Position numbers and translations under genes: made by a program
From: Streptomyces sp. S.PB5
GTDB lineage: Bacteria; Actinomycetota; Actinomycetes; Streptomycetales; Streptomycetaceae
DNA length: 64,000 nucleotides
Direction of reading: 5' to 3'
Assembly (NCBI RefSeq): GCF_030403745.1
Contig: NZ_JAQMWP010000014.1
Coordinates: 186,001 to 250,000, forward strand
The notes under the pieces: generated by a model
What the model saw: the letters and a program-made list of their open reading frames with translations, nothing else
Database searches by the model: none
Told to the model about the DNA's origin: nothing
Part shown: positions 54,646 to 62,835 of the stretch, one piece after another
Layout of the letters: every line of letters starts with the position of its first letter
Position numbering within the stretch: the stretch's first letter is position 1

Positions 54646-56880
54646 CAGGCCGTCCGTCGTCACCGTCGGGCGGCCGCTCGTGCCCACGACCACGATCTTC
54701 ACCGTGTGCTTGGCACTGCTCGACCAGGTCTTCGTCCAGATCGCGTTGCGGTACGCGGTCGTCGTCGACTTCAGGTCGACCGTGGCGACCTTCGTGCCGT
54801 CCACGTACACGTACGCCTGCCCCGAGGTCGAGGCCCGCGAGACCACCCAGGCCGCGGAGCGACCCGTGAACGTCCAGCTCAGCGAGGCGTTCTTGGTCTT
54901 GCTGGTGTACGACTTCCCGCCGAGGTAGTTCGTCGAGGACTTGGCCGTCCAGGTGCCCGACCTGGTCGCCGAGGTCTCCTGGAGGATCACCGGGGTGCCG
55001 CTGACGGACGCGGTGGCGGTGTTGCCCGCCACGTCGTACGCCTGCATCGACCAGGTCGTCGCCGTACCGGACTTGGCGGTGTGGGAGGCGCTGGTCGTCG
55101 TAGGACCGTAGGTCTTGGCGACCGGGGCGGTCAGCCTGACCTCCTTCAGCGCGGCCGTGTCCGTGGCCTTCCACTTCAGGGTCAGCGGGACGGCCGTGGT
55201 GTTCACCGTGCCGGTGCGCAGGGCGAGGTTCGGCTTGGTGGAGAAGACGGGCGCGGTGGTCTCCGCGACGACCGTGGCCGTCGGGGTCGTCGCCGTCTTC
55301 CCGGACTGGTGGACGGCCCGGACCGCGACCTTGTGGCTGCCGGCCACGAGGGTCGCCTTGCCGGAGGTGGCGGTGCCCGCGGCGGTGGCGGCGACCTTGT
55401 CGTCGACCAGGATCTCGTACTTGGAGACGAACGCGGACGGGCTGGTGACCGACCAGTTCAGGGTGGCGGAGGCCTTGGTGTACGTCGTCGTGCCGACCGT
55501 TCCGGTGCCGGTCACCGACTTCAGGGTGACGCCCGTGACCGGGCCCGCGGCCCAGGTGCGGATGGTGGGCAGCTGGGCGTAGAGGGTGTCGCCGGGGCAC
55601 TCGGTGTTGTAGCCGTCGCGGTGGCCGATGATCGTCGGGAAGGTCAGCTGGGCGCCCTGCGTCCAGGTCTTGCCCGCGTAGTTGCCGCCGGCCGCGCCCG
55701 CCGTCAGCGTGGTCGTGCCGTTCGGGTCGACGCCGTACTGGCCCAGCTTCCAGGCCGCGAGGCGGGCCACCGAGGCCGTCGCGGCCGTGGACGGGGCCGT
55801 GGTCCGGTAGTCGCCGAGCACGGAGATGCCGGTGGTCTGGGTGTTGAAGCCGTAGGTGTGCGCGCCGAGGACGGGCTGGTCGATGCCGCCCTTGCGGCCC
55901 TCGTAGATCGTGCCGCACTTGTCGACGAGGAAGTTGTAGCCGATGTCTTTCCAGCCCTCGGACTTCACGTGGTACGTGTAGATGCCGCGGACCAGGGCCA
56001 GGGCCTCCTCGCACGTGTAGTCGTTCGAGTTGACGGTGTGGTGGACCGTCACGGCCTTGATCTTCCCGCCCGGCAGATAGGACGGCGCCTCCGGGCTGAT
56101 CGACTCGTCGGCGTTCCAGCCGGCCCGCGAGGTGATCGGCGGCTGCGGCACGCTGGACGCCGGCGCGGAGGGCGCGGTCGGGGTGGCCGAGGCGGACGCC
56201 GTCGGTGACGTGGACGTGCTCGGCGCGGTGGTCGTCGGCGTCTGGGTCGGGCTCGGGGACGCGCTGGGCGCGCCGGTGGCCGAGGGCGCGCCGGTCGACG
56301 GTGTGGCCGTGACCTCCGTGCCGGTCTCCGTCGGAGAGGCGCTGGGCGCCTCGGTGGCGGCGTCCAGTGCGAAGGCGGCCGGTTCCAGGTCCGTCACCGT
56401 GCCGGAGCCCGGGTCGACCATGTCGAGACGCAGACCCTTCGGCAGCTTCGCCGAGGTCTTGCCGTCCACCCGGACCTCGACGCCGTCGGACGCCCCGACC
56501 CAGGCCGGTTCGGTCCCGGCGCGGGTGGCGCCCTGCTCGCCCTCGCCGCCGTCGCCGTCCAGCGTCAGCCACTTCGACCAGGTGCCGGTCTCGGCGTCCC
56601 GGGTACGGGCCTCGATCGTGGCGTTCACGCGCGCGGACGGGTCGGACCAGGTGACGCCCAGCAGACTGAAGGGCGCGGTGTCCCGCTTGCCGAGCTCGGC
56701 CGAGGTGCCGTCGGCGGCCACGGTCAGCTGGGCCGTGCGGGTGCTGGTCTTGACGGGCCGTGACTTCCCGTCGTCCGCGGTGCTGTCACCGGCCGGTCCG
56801 CCGGTCACGCCCTGGACGACCAGAGCCCCGGTCACCGCGATGGCCGTCAACGCGGCCGCCCCCCACCAACGACGTCTCAT
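54631..56880 (-). CDS. Secreted PGRP-type N-acetylmuramoyl-L-alanine amidase
   Basis: From ATG 56880 the protein has 749 residues: signal peptide (RRRWWGAAALTAIAVTGALV), an N-terminal beta region, a Ser/Thr/Pro linker (about 175-245), then a peptidoglycan-recognition amidase (about 248-450). Zinc ligands are seen in VTVHHTVNSND (His280/281), GHRDGYNTECPGD (His and Cys). Two Ig/fibronectin-like segments and a C-terminal beta domain follow. It likely remodels the wall outside the cell. A palindrome 39 bp upstream may be an operator. Confidence 0.9.
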   Translation of the reverse strand: MRRRWWGAAALTAIAVTGALVVQGVTGGPAGDSTADDGKSRPVKTSTRTAQLTVAADGTSAELGKRDTAPFSLLGVTWSDPSARVNATIEARTRDAETGTWSKWLTLDGDGGEGEQGATRAGTEPAWVGASDGVEVRVDGKTSAKLPKGLRLDMVDPGSGTVTDLEPAAFALDAATEAPSASPTETGTEVTATPSTGAPSATGAPSASPSPTQTPTTTAPSTSTSPTASASATPTAPSAPASSVPQPPITSRAGWNADESISPEAPSYLPGGKIKAVTVHHTVNSNDYTCEEALALVRGIYTYHVKSEGWKDIGYNFLVDKCGTIYEGRKGGIDQPVLGAHTYGFNTQTTGISVLGDYRTTAPSTAATASVARLAAWKLGQYGVDPNGTTTLTAGAAGGNYAGKTWTQGAQLTFPTIIGHRDGYNTECPGDTLYAQLPTIRTWAAGPVTGVTLKSVTGTGTVGTTTYTKASATLNWSVTSPSAFVSKYEILVDDKVAATAAGTATSGKATLVAGSHKVAVRAVHQSGKTATTPTATVVAETTAPVFSTKPNLALRTGTVNTTAVPLTLKWKATDTAALKEVRLTAPVAKTYGPTTTSASHTAKSGTATTWSMQAYDVAGNTATASVSGTPVILQETSATRSGTWTAKSSTNYLGGKSYTSKTKNASLSWTFTGRSAAWVVSRASTSGQAYVYVDGTKVATVDLKSTTTAYRNAIWTKTWSSSAKHTVKIVVVGTSGRPTVTTDGLVYLK

Positions 56881-56918
56881 CTCGACGCGCACACCTTTCG
56901 CAACAGTTCCCCCATGGG

Positions 56919-56934
56919 CATCACAGATGTGATG
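56919..56934. promoter_or_regulatory. Perfect palindrome upstream of the amidase gene
   Basis: CATCACAGATGTGATG has 6-bp arms and a 4-base centre, 38 bp before the ATG. It may be an operator or leader hairpin. No known regulator assigned. Confidence 0.5.
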
Positions 56935-57006
56935 ACTAGGGAAAGGTATGCGGAAAGTAATCGACCGAAAGTCCGTCAATCCGGAAGAACACGCTCGATA
57001 CACGCA

Positions 57007-57042
57007 ACGGCGGCGCAGTGATATGCATCACTGCGCCGCCGT
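57007..57042 (-). terminator. Terminator of sodN
   Basis: ACGGCGGCGCAGTGA (57007-57021) and TCACTGCGCCGCCGT (57028-57042) form a perfect 15-bp stem, 20 bases after the sodN stop. Confidence 0.9.
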
Positions 57043-57062
57043 GCGACGAGACAGGGCAAGGC

Positions 57063-57458
57063 TCAGGCCTTCTTCGTCTCCCAGAAGATCTTGTCGATCT
57101 GCGCGATGTAGTCCAGCGCCTTCTGGCCGGTGGCCGGGTCGGTGGACGCCTTGGCGGCCGAGAGGGCCTTCAGGGTGTCGTTGACCAGCTGGTGCAGCTC
57201 CGGGTACTTCTCGAAGTGCGGGGGCTTGAAGTAGTCGCTCCAGAGCACCGAGACGTGGTGCTTGGCAAGCTCGGCGCGCTGCTCCTTGATGACCGTGGCA
57301 CGCGCCTGGAAGTGCGGGTCGTCGTTGGCGGCCATCTTTTCCTGTACGGCCTTCACCGACTCCGCCTCGATGCGGGCCTGGGCCGGGTCGTACACACCGC
57401 AGGGCAGGTCGCAGTGTGCGCTGACCTTGACCTTGGGGGCAAACAGGCGGGAAAGCAT
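57063..57458 (-). CDS. sodN: Nickel superoxide dismutase SodN
   Basis: The 131-residue precursor has a 14-residue leader (MLSRLFAPKVKVSA), then the nickel hook HCDLPCGVYD; after processing, His1, Cys2 and Cys6 bind nickel. It dismutates superoxide in the cytoplasm as a hexamer. The protease SodX, which removes the leader, is encoded divergently. In S. coelicolor the gene is induced when nickel is present while sodF is repressed by Nur, and an sRNA from the sodN 3' end targets sodF. Confidence 0.97.
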   Translation of the reverse strand: MLSRLFAPKVKVSAHCDLPCGVYDPAQARIEAESVKAVQEKMAANDDPHFQARATVIKEQRAELAKHHVSVLWSDYFKPPHFEKYPELHQLVNDTLKALSAAKASTDPATGQKALDYIAQIDKIFWETKKA

Positions 57459-57603
57459 GGAGCATTCCTTCCTCGTGATCGTCTTCTCAGGTGGGACATT
57501 ACTCCCTGCGGGACGGGTTTTCGCGGGTGCCCCCATGGGCTTAGGACAAAAGTCCGGGGTGAGACTGAGACTGGTGGACGAACGTACCGGGGAGGTGCCG
57601 GGG

Positions 57604-58038
57604 ATGCCGGAGCTGTCGCAGGAGACCGAACACAGGGGGGCGCTCCTGCCGTTCGGGCTGGCCGAGGTGACCGGGCCGTCGATGGTGCCCACGCTGTACC
57701 ACGGGGATCAGCTCGTCGTGCAGTACGGCGCGCGGGTCCGGCCGGGTGACGTGGTAGTGCTGCGCCATCCCTTCCAGCAGGACCTGTTGGTCGTCAAACG
57801 CGCGGCGGAGCGCCGTGAGGGCGGCTGGTGGGTGCTCGGGGACAACCCCGACGCCGGCGGCGACAGCACCGACTACGGGGTGGTCCCGGAGGACCTGGTG
57901 CTGGGCAGGGCGCGCTTCCGGTACCGGCCGCGCGCGGCGGCTCAGCGCTCGCCGTTCGCCGTCGCGCGCTGGGCGCTGTCCTGCGCCAGGCCGCTCTTCT
58001 CCGACCGGTCGGCCTCCAGGCGTTTGCGGGCGCGGTAG
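57604..58038 (+). CDS. sodX: SodX, S26-type nickel-SOD maturation protease
   Basis: ATG 57604 follows GGGGAGGTG. The 144-residue peptidase has the catalytic Ser26 in EVTGPSMVPTL and the Lys65 base in LLVVKRAAERREGGWWVLGDN, as in signal peptidases but without a membrane anchor. It cleaves the 14-residue SodN leader. The last 97 bases overlap the convergent CGNR gene. Open frame upstream of 57604 runs back into sodN antisense and is not used. Confidence 0.93.
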   Translation: MPELSQETEHRGALLPFGLAEVTGPSMVPTLYHGDQLVVQYGARVRPGDVVVLRHPFQQDLLVVKRAAERREGGWWVLGDNPDAGGDSTDYGVVPEDLVLGRARFRYRPRAAAQRSPFAVARWALSCARPLFSDRSASRRLRAR

Positions 58039-58571
58039 GCGGCCACGTTGGCGCGGGTCGCGCAGCGGTCCGAGCAGTAGCGCCGGGAGCGGTTCGTGGA
58101 CGTGTCCAGGTAGGCGTTGCGGCAGGGCGCGGCCTCGCACAGGCCGAGGCGGTCCACGCCGTACTCGGTGAGGTGGAAGGCCAGGCCCATCGCCGCGATG
58201 GCCGCGTAGCCGGCGGTGGCATTGGACGGGTGGTCCGCGAGGTGCATGTGCCACAGCGGGCGGCCGTCGTCGTCCCGGTAGTCGTGCCCGGAGATCTGCG
58301 GGCTGACCGGGAACTCCAGGAGGAGCGAGTTCAGCAGGTTCACCGCGAGGGTCTCGTCGCCGCCGTCCGCGGCCTCGAAGACCGCTCGCAGGCGGGCGCG
58401 GACCGAGCGGAAGCGGCTGACGTCGGCCTCGGTGGTGCGCCGGGCGGCGTCCTGGCTGGGGCCGAACAGGTCGCGAACGGCCTCGACCGAGGTGAGCGAG
58501 TCCTTGCCCCGGGCCGGGTCCTCGGTGTTGACGAGGCGCACGGCGTAGTCCGAGTAATAGGCCAGTTCCAC
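57942..58571 (-). CDS. CGNR zinc-finger regulator (ABATE domain)
   Basis: The 209-residue protein has an N-terminal ABATE-like domain and a C-terminal zinc finger whose pattern C-x4-C-x15-C-x3-C (GLCEAAPCRNAYLDTS ... YCSDRCATR) is the CGNR type. Such proteins are thought to be stress-related transcription regulators. Its 3' end overlaps sodX by 97 bases antisense; the tail in that overlap (EADRSEKSGLAQ) is not part of the domain. Confidence 0.86.
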   Translation of the reverse strand: MELAYYSDYAVRLVNTEDPARGKDSLTSVEAVRDLFGPSQDAARRTTEADVSRFRSVRARLRAVFEAADGGDETLAVNLLNSLLLEFPVSPQISGHDYRDDDGRPLWHMHLADHPSNATAGYAAIAAMGLAFHLTEYGVDRLGLCEAAPCRNAYLDTSTNRSRRYCSDRCATRANVAAYRARKRLEADRSEKSGLAQDSAQRATANGER

Positions 58572-58674
58572 TTGTAGTCCTTACGGAGACGTTCTAATGT
58601 CCGTCGTGCGGTCGGTTGGTAACGGTCGATCGTGCTTCCAGGGTATTACGCAAGCGTCTGAAGAGGGGGCTCCC

Positions 58675-59433
58675 ATGACCACGAGTACCGGAACCGACTG
58701 GCAGGCCTGGCAGGAGAGCTGGGACCGGCAGCAGGAGTGGTACATGCCCGACCGCGAGGAACGCTTCCGGATCATGCTCGACATGGTGGACGCCCTCGTC
58801 GGGCCCCGCCCCCGGGTACTGGATCTCGCGTGCGGCACGGGAAGTATCACGGCCCGGCTGTTCGCGCGGTTCCCGGAGGCCGTCAGCACCGGCGTCGACC
58901 TCGACCCGGCGCTCCTCGCCATCGCCGAGGGCACCTTCGCGGACGACGACCGGGCCACCTTCGTGACGGCCGACCTCAAGGACCCGGACTGGCCCGCGAA
59001 ACTGCCGTACGACTCCTACGACGCCGTCCTGACCGCCACGGCCCTGCACTGGCTGCACAGCGAACCCCTCGCGGCCCTCTACGGTCAGGTCGCGGGTCTG
59101 GTCCGCGACGGCGGTGTCTTCATGAACGCGGACCACATGATCGACGAGGCGACGCCGAGGATCAACGCGGCGGAGCGGGCCCAGCGCCACGCCCGCATGG
59201 ATCAGGCCAAGCGCGACGGCGCCCTCGACTGGGCCGAGTGGTGGCAGGTCGCCGCCAAGGACCCCGTCCTCGCCGAGCCGACGGCCCGCCGCTTCGAGAT
59301 CTACGGCGAACACGCCGACGGCGACATGCCCTCCGCGGCCTGGCACGCGCGCGTCCTGCGCGAGAAGGGGTTCGGGGAGGCGCGGCCGGTGTGGTGCTCG
59401 CCCTCGGACACGCTGGTGCTCGCGGTCAAGTGA
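58675..59433 (+). CDS. Class I SAM-dependent methyltransferase
   Basis: The 252-residue protein has the SAM-binding motif I VLDLACGTGSITARLF (about 48-63), the acidic loop GVDLDP and DAVLTATALHWL. The acceptor is unknown; the general form resembles trans-aconitate or small-molecule methyltransferases. Start ATG 58675 follows GAGGGGGC. A strong bidirectional terminator separates it from the convergent ABC operon. Confidence 0.88.
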   Translation: MTTSTGTDWQAWQESWDRQQEWYMPDREERFRIMLDMVDALVGPRPRVLDLACGTGSITARLFARFPEAVSTGVDLDPALLAIAEGTFADDDRATFVTADLKDPDWPAKLPYDSYDAVLTATALHWLHSEPLAALYGQVAGLVRDGGVFMNADHMIDEATPRINAAERAQRHARMDQAKRDGALDWAEWWQVAAKDPVLAEPTARRFEIYGEHADGDMPSAAWHARVLREKGFGEARPVWCSPSDTLVLAVK

Positions 59434-59443
59434 CGGCATGACG

Positions 59444-59478
59444 AAGGGGCGGTACGGGAAGCCCGTACCGCCCCTTTT
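59444..59478. terminator. Bidirectional terminator
   Basis: AAGGGGCGGTACGGG (59444-59458) and CCCGTACCGCCCCTT (59462-59476) pair perfectly with a 3-base loop, followed by TT on the plus strand and by a run of T on the minus strand side as well. Confidence 0.92.
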
Positions 59479-59494
59479 GCCGTTGTACGACGGA

Positions 59495-60256
59495 CTACAG
59501 GACCTTCGACAGGAACGCCTGCGTCCGCTCGTGCTGCGGGTTCGTCAGGACGTCGCGCGGGTTGCCGGACTCGACCACCACACCGCCGTCCATGAAGACC
59601 AGGCTGTCGCCGACCTCGCGGGCGAAGCCCATCTCATGGGTGACGACGACCATCGTCATGCCGGACTCGGCGAGGTCGCGCATGACGTCGAGGACGTCAC
59701 CGACCAGCTCCGGGTCGAGGGCCGAGGTGGGCTCGTCGAAGAGCATCAGCTTCGGGTCCATGGCGAGGGCCCGGGCGATGGCGACGCGCTGCTGCTGGCC
59801 ACCGGAGAGCTGCGAGGGGTAGTTCTTCGCCTTGTCGGCGAGACCCACGCGCTCCAGCAGCTCGCCCGCCCGCTCCCTGGCCTGGGCCTTGCTCGTGCCC
59901 TTGACCTGGACCGGCGCCTCCATGACGTTCTCGAGGGCCGTCATGTGCGGGAACAGGTTGAACCGCTGGAACACCATGCCGATGTCCCGGCGCTGAAGGG
60001 CGACCTCGCTGTCCTTGAGCTCGTACAGCTTGTCGCCCTTCTGGCGGTAGCCGACCAGCTCGCCGTCGACGTACAGCCGGCCGGCGTTGATCTTCTCCAG
60101 GTGGTTGATGCACCGCAGGAAGGTCGACTTGCCGGAGCCGGAGGGGCCGATGAGGCAGAACACCTCGCCCTGCTTGACCTCCAGGTCGATGCCCTTGAGG
60201 ACTTCCACGGGGCCGAAGGACTTGTGCACGCCCTCGGACTTCACCATCGCGGTCAT
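59495..60256 (-). CDS. Polar amino acid ABC transporter, ATP-binding protein
   Basis: The 253-residue ATPase has Walker A GPSGSGKST (about 38-46), signature LSGGQQQR, Walker B LMLFDEPTSALDPE and the switch His in VVTHEMGFA. Closest in type to GlnQ/GluA. Its start overlaps the permease stop (ATGA). It is the last gene of the three-gene importer (binding protein, permease, ATPase). Confidence 0.95.
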   Translation of the reverse strand: MTAMVKSEGVHKSFGPVEVLKGIDLEVKQGEVFCLIGPSGSGKSTFLRCINHLEKINAGRLYVDGELVGYRQKGDKLYELKDSEVALQRRDIGMVFQRFNLFPHMTALENVMEAPVQVKGTSKAQARERAGELLERVGLADKAKNYPSQLSGGQQQRVAIARALAMDPKLMLFDEPTSALDPELVGDVLDVMRDLAESGMTMVVVTHEMGFAREVGDSLVFMDGGVVVESGNPRDVLTNPQHERTQAFLSKVL

Positions 60257-61218
60257 GCCCCAGCACCCCTTTCGCGGCCCAGAGAGAGCATGTTGGCCTT
60301 GACCTTCTGCCAGGGTGTCGGCGGCAGCTGGCGGAGCGAGCCGCGGGCGTAACGGCGTTCCAGGTAGTACTGGAACACGCTGAACACACTGGTCATGACC
60401 AGGTACCAGATGCATGCCACGAAGAGCAGCTCCATCACGGCGTACGACGTGGAGCCGATCGTCGACGTGGCGCGCAGCAGCTCGTTGTACGTCACCGCGT
60501 ACACCAGCGACGAGGTCTTCAGCATGTTGATGAACTCGTTGCCGGTCGGCGGCACGATCACCCGCATCGCCTGCGGGATCACGATGCGGCGCAGCGTCTT
60601 GGCGTGGCTCATGCCGAGCGCGTGCGAGGCCTCGGTCTGGCCCTCGTCGACGGCCATGAGACCGGCGCGGCAGATCTCCGCCATGTACGCCGCCTCGTTC
60701 AGGCCCAGACCCAGCAGGGCGGCCATGAACGGCGTCATGACGTCCACCATCTCGTCCTTGTAGATCGGACCGAGATTCAGCGTCGGGAAGATCAGCGCCA
60801 GGTTGAACCACAGCAGGAGCTGGACGTAGACCGGCGTACCGCGGAAGAACCAGATGTAGACCCAGGCCACCCAGCTCGTCACCGGGTTCTTCGAGAGGCG
60901 CATCACGGCCAGCACGACACCCAGGACCACACCCATGATCATCGCGAGGACGCTGATCAGCAGGGTGCGGCCGGCGCCCGCGAGGACCGTGGAGTCGAAG
61001 ACGGTGTCACCGACCGCGCTCCACTGGATCTTGTCGGCCGTGGCGAACGCGTTGACCAGCAGGGCCAACAGGGCCAGGACCACGACGGCGCTGACGTAGC
61101 GGCCGTAGTGGCGGACCGGGATGGCCTTGATGGCCTCCGGCGGAACGGAGGCCTCCTTGGTGACCGTGGAGGCCGGCGGAGTCGCGTCCGCCGGCTCCTT
61201 GTCGAACTTGTCAGTCAC
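60253..61218 (-). CDS. Polar amino acid ABC transporter, permease
   Basis: The 321-residue HisM-type permease has a cytoplasmic head, five to six hydrophobic spans and the EAA loop ASHALGMSHAKTLRRIVIPQ. One permease gene only is present, so a homodimer is likely. It begins 30 bp after the binding-protein stop. Confidence 0.93.
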   Translation of the reverse strand: MTDKFDKEPADATPPASTVTKEASVPPEAIKAIPVRHYGRYVSAVVVLALLALLVNAFATADKIQWSAVGDTVFDSTVLAGAGRTLLISVLAMIMGVVLGVVLAVMRLSKNPVTSWVAWVYIWFFRGTPVYVQLLLWFNLALIFPTLNLGPIYKDEMVDVMTPFMAALLGLGLNEAAYMAEICRAGLMAVDEGQTEASHALGMSHAKTLRRIVIPQAMRVIVPPTGNEFINMLKTSSLVYAVTYNELLRATSTIGSTSYAVMELLFVACIWYLVMTSVFSVFQYYLERRYARGSLRQLPPTPWQKVKANMLSLGRERGAGA

Positions 61219-61248
61219 AGTGACTGCCCTTCAGTGCTGCTGGGTCGG

Positions 61249-62211
61249 TCACTTGCCGCCGTTGACGGCGGCCTTGTCGATGGCGCCGCTCTCGGCGCCC
61301 CACTTCTCGAGGATCGTCTTGTAGGTGCCGTCCTCGATGATCGCGTTGACGGCCGCCTCCAGCGCGGAGGTGAGCTCCTTGTTGTCCTTGTTCACGGCGA
61401 TGCCGAACGGACCGGCGTCGACCTGCTCGCCGACGACCTCGAAGGCGTTCCCGCCGTCGGCCTTGCGGGCCATGTCGATGGCGACCGGGTAGTCGTTGAC
61501 GCCGGCGTCGGCGCCGCCCGACTTCACGCGGGTCTGGGCCTCGGTGTCGTTCTCGAACGGCTCGATCGTGATCTTCTTGTCGCCGCCGTCCGTGCACTTC
61601 TTGGACTGGTCCTTCAGCGCCTGCTCGTACGTCGTACCGCGCTGCACGGCGGCCGTCTTGCCGCAGAGGTCCTCGATCGAGTTGATCTTCTCGGGGTTGC
61701 CCTTGGCGACGTAGACGGCGGTGCCGGCCGTGAAGTAGTCGACGAAGTCGACGCCCGGGCCGAGCTTCTTGCCCTTGTCGTCCAGGCCCTCCTGGCGCGC
61801 CTTGGTGTCCGTGATGGAGGACATGGCGACGTCGTAACGGCCCGAGTTCAGCGAGGTGATCAGGCCGTCGAAGGAGCCGGAGGTGAACTTGAACTCCACG
61901 CCCAGCTGCTTGCCCAGCGCGGCGGCGATGTCGGGGTCGACACCGACGATCTTGCCGCCCTCCTGGTACTCCATGGGCGCGTACTCGGCGTTGGTGCCGA
62001 CCTCGATGACACCCGCCTTCTGGATGTCCGCAGGCAGCTTGTCGAACAGCGGAGCCTTGCTCGACGACGCCGTCTCCTTGGAGCTGTCGCCGCTGCTGTC
62101 CGTCTGGTCACCGCAGCCGGTGAGAATCAGGGCGCCTGCGACCGCGATCGCACCTACCGCGGCAATCCTGGAGCGCGCGACGGTCGTACGACGGGTGGAG
62201 CTTGCGGTCAT
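61249..62211 (-). CDS. Polar amino acid ABC transporter, substrate-binding lipoprotein
   Basis: The 320-residue protein begins with a Tat/Sec-like basic head and lipobox LILTGC (Cys near 33), then the family 3 amino-acid-binding fold (IEVGTNAEYAPMEYQ; VDPDIAAALGKQL; GRYDVAMSSITDT). The ligand may be glutamate, glutamine or cystine; sequence alone does not decide. GGAGGAAC precedes the ATG. First gene of the operon, after a 624-bp upstream spacer. Confidence 0.93.
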   Translation of the reverse strand: MTASSTRRTTVARSRIAAVGAIAVAGALILTGCGDQTDSSGDSSKETASSSKAPLFDKLPADIQKAGVIEVGTNAEYAPMEYQEGGKIVGVDPDIAAALGKQLGVEFKFTSGSFDGLITSLNSGRYDVAMSSITDTKARQEGLDDKGKKLGPGVDFVDYFTAGTAVYVAKGNPEKINSIEDLCGKTAAVQRGTTYEQALKDQSKKCTDGGDKKITIEPFENDTEAQTRVKSGGADAGVNDYPVAIDMARKADGGNAFEVVGEQVDAGPFGIAVNKDNKELTSALEAAVNAIIEDGTYKTILEKWGAESGAIDKAAVNGGK

Positions 62212-62835
62212 GGTGGGTTCCTCCGGCGGATGGGTGGAGTTGCCGATGGGGCAGGCGACTGCCGATGGGCTCGGCAGATGCCTTCGTTTCCTAGGTCGAC
62301 GAGAGCACACGCCTTCGAGTGCCGCGACCTCATGTGATTACGGCATCTTGCCATTCGGACTGCGCCATTCAGGGGCCCAGCCATGTCAAAATCGGATAAC
62401 GGGTGACCCCCGAACCGCATCAGGTCGGACATCATGGCCGCACCTTCTACGGGAATGCTTCCTTCCGGCCGGAAGATCTCCGGCGCATCTCATGATGCGA
62501 GCGATCGCTTGGCGACTTGTCCGGTTGCTCCGGCCTGTGTCAAGGGTTCGTCCAGGACGACCCGCCACGTTTGGCCATGATTCATGTCACCGATATCCGA
62601 GCCCTGTGATCCGGCATGTGACCTTGCACGTCTTGCGCGGATTGGACTCGTCCTGGACACCGTCCGTCCGGTAAGAAGGTTCTTTACACCCCTCATCCGG
62701 GGCTCAGGGCGCGTGTGCGGCGCGCCCGTCGCGCACGGCCCATACGCATCACCGACAGGGCCGTACGCGGTGCCCGCCCACTTCTCAACCAGGAGTGGCC
62801 ACCCTCAAACCATGAATATCTAAGGGGTAGAACAA
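62212..62835. other. Divergent intergenic region (ABC operon / malic enzyme)
   Basis: A 624-bp region with no convincing gene. A TTGACA hexamer on the minus strand (62389-62384) could be a -35 for the ABC operon, but I see no good -10 at 17-18 bp. AAGGGG (62823-62828) is the ribosome site of the malic enzyme. Short ORFs on both strands lack ribosome sites. Confidence 0.5.

Noticed and set aside
56881..57006. c-di-AMP (ydaO-type) riboswitch before the wall amidase
   Set aside because: Such switches precede many Streptomyces wall hydrolases, but the spacer is too short and lacks the conserved aptamer sequence; only a simple palindrome is seen.
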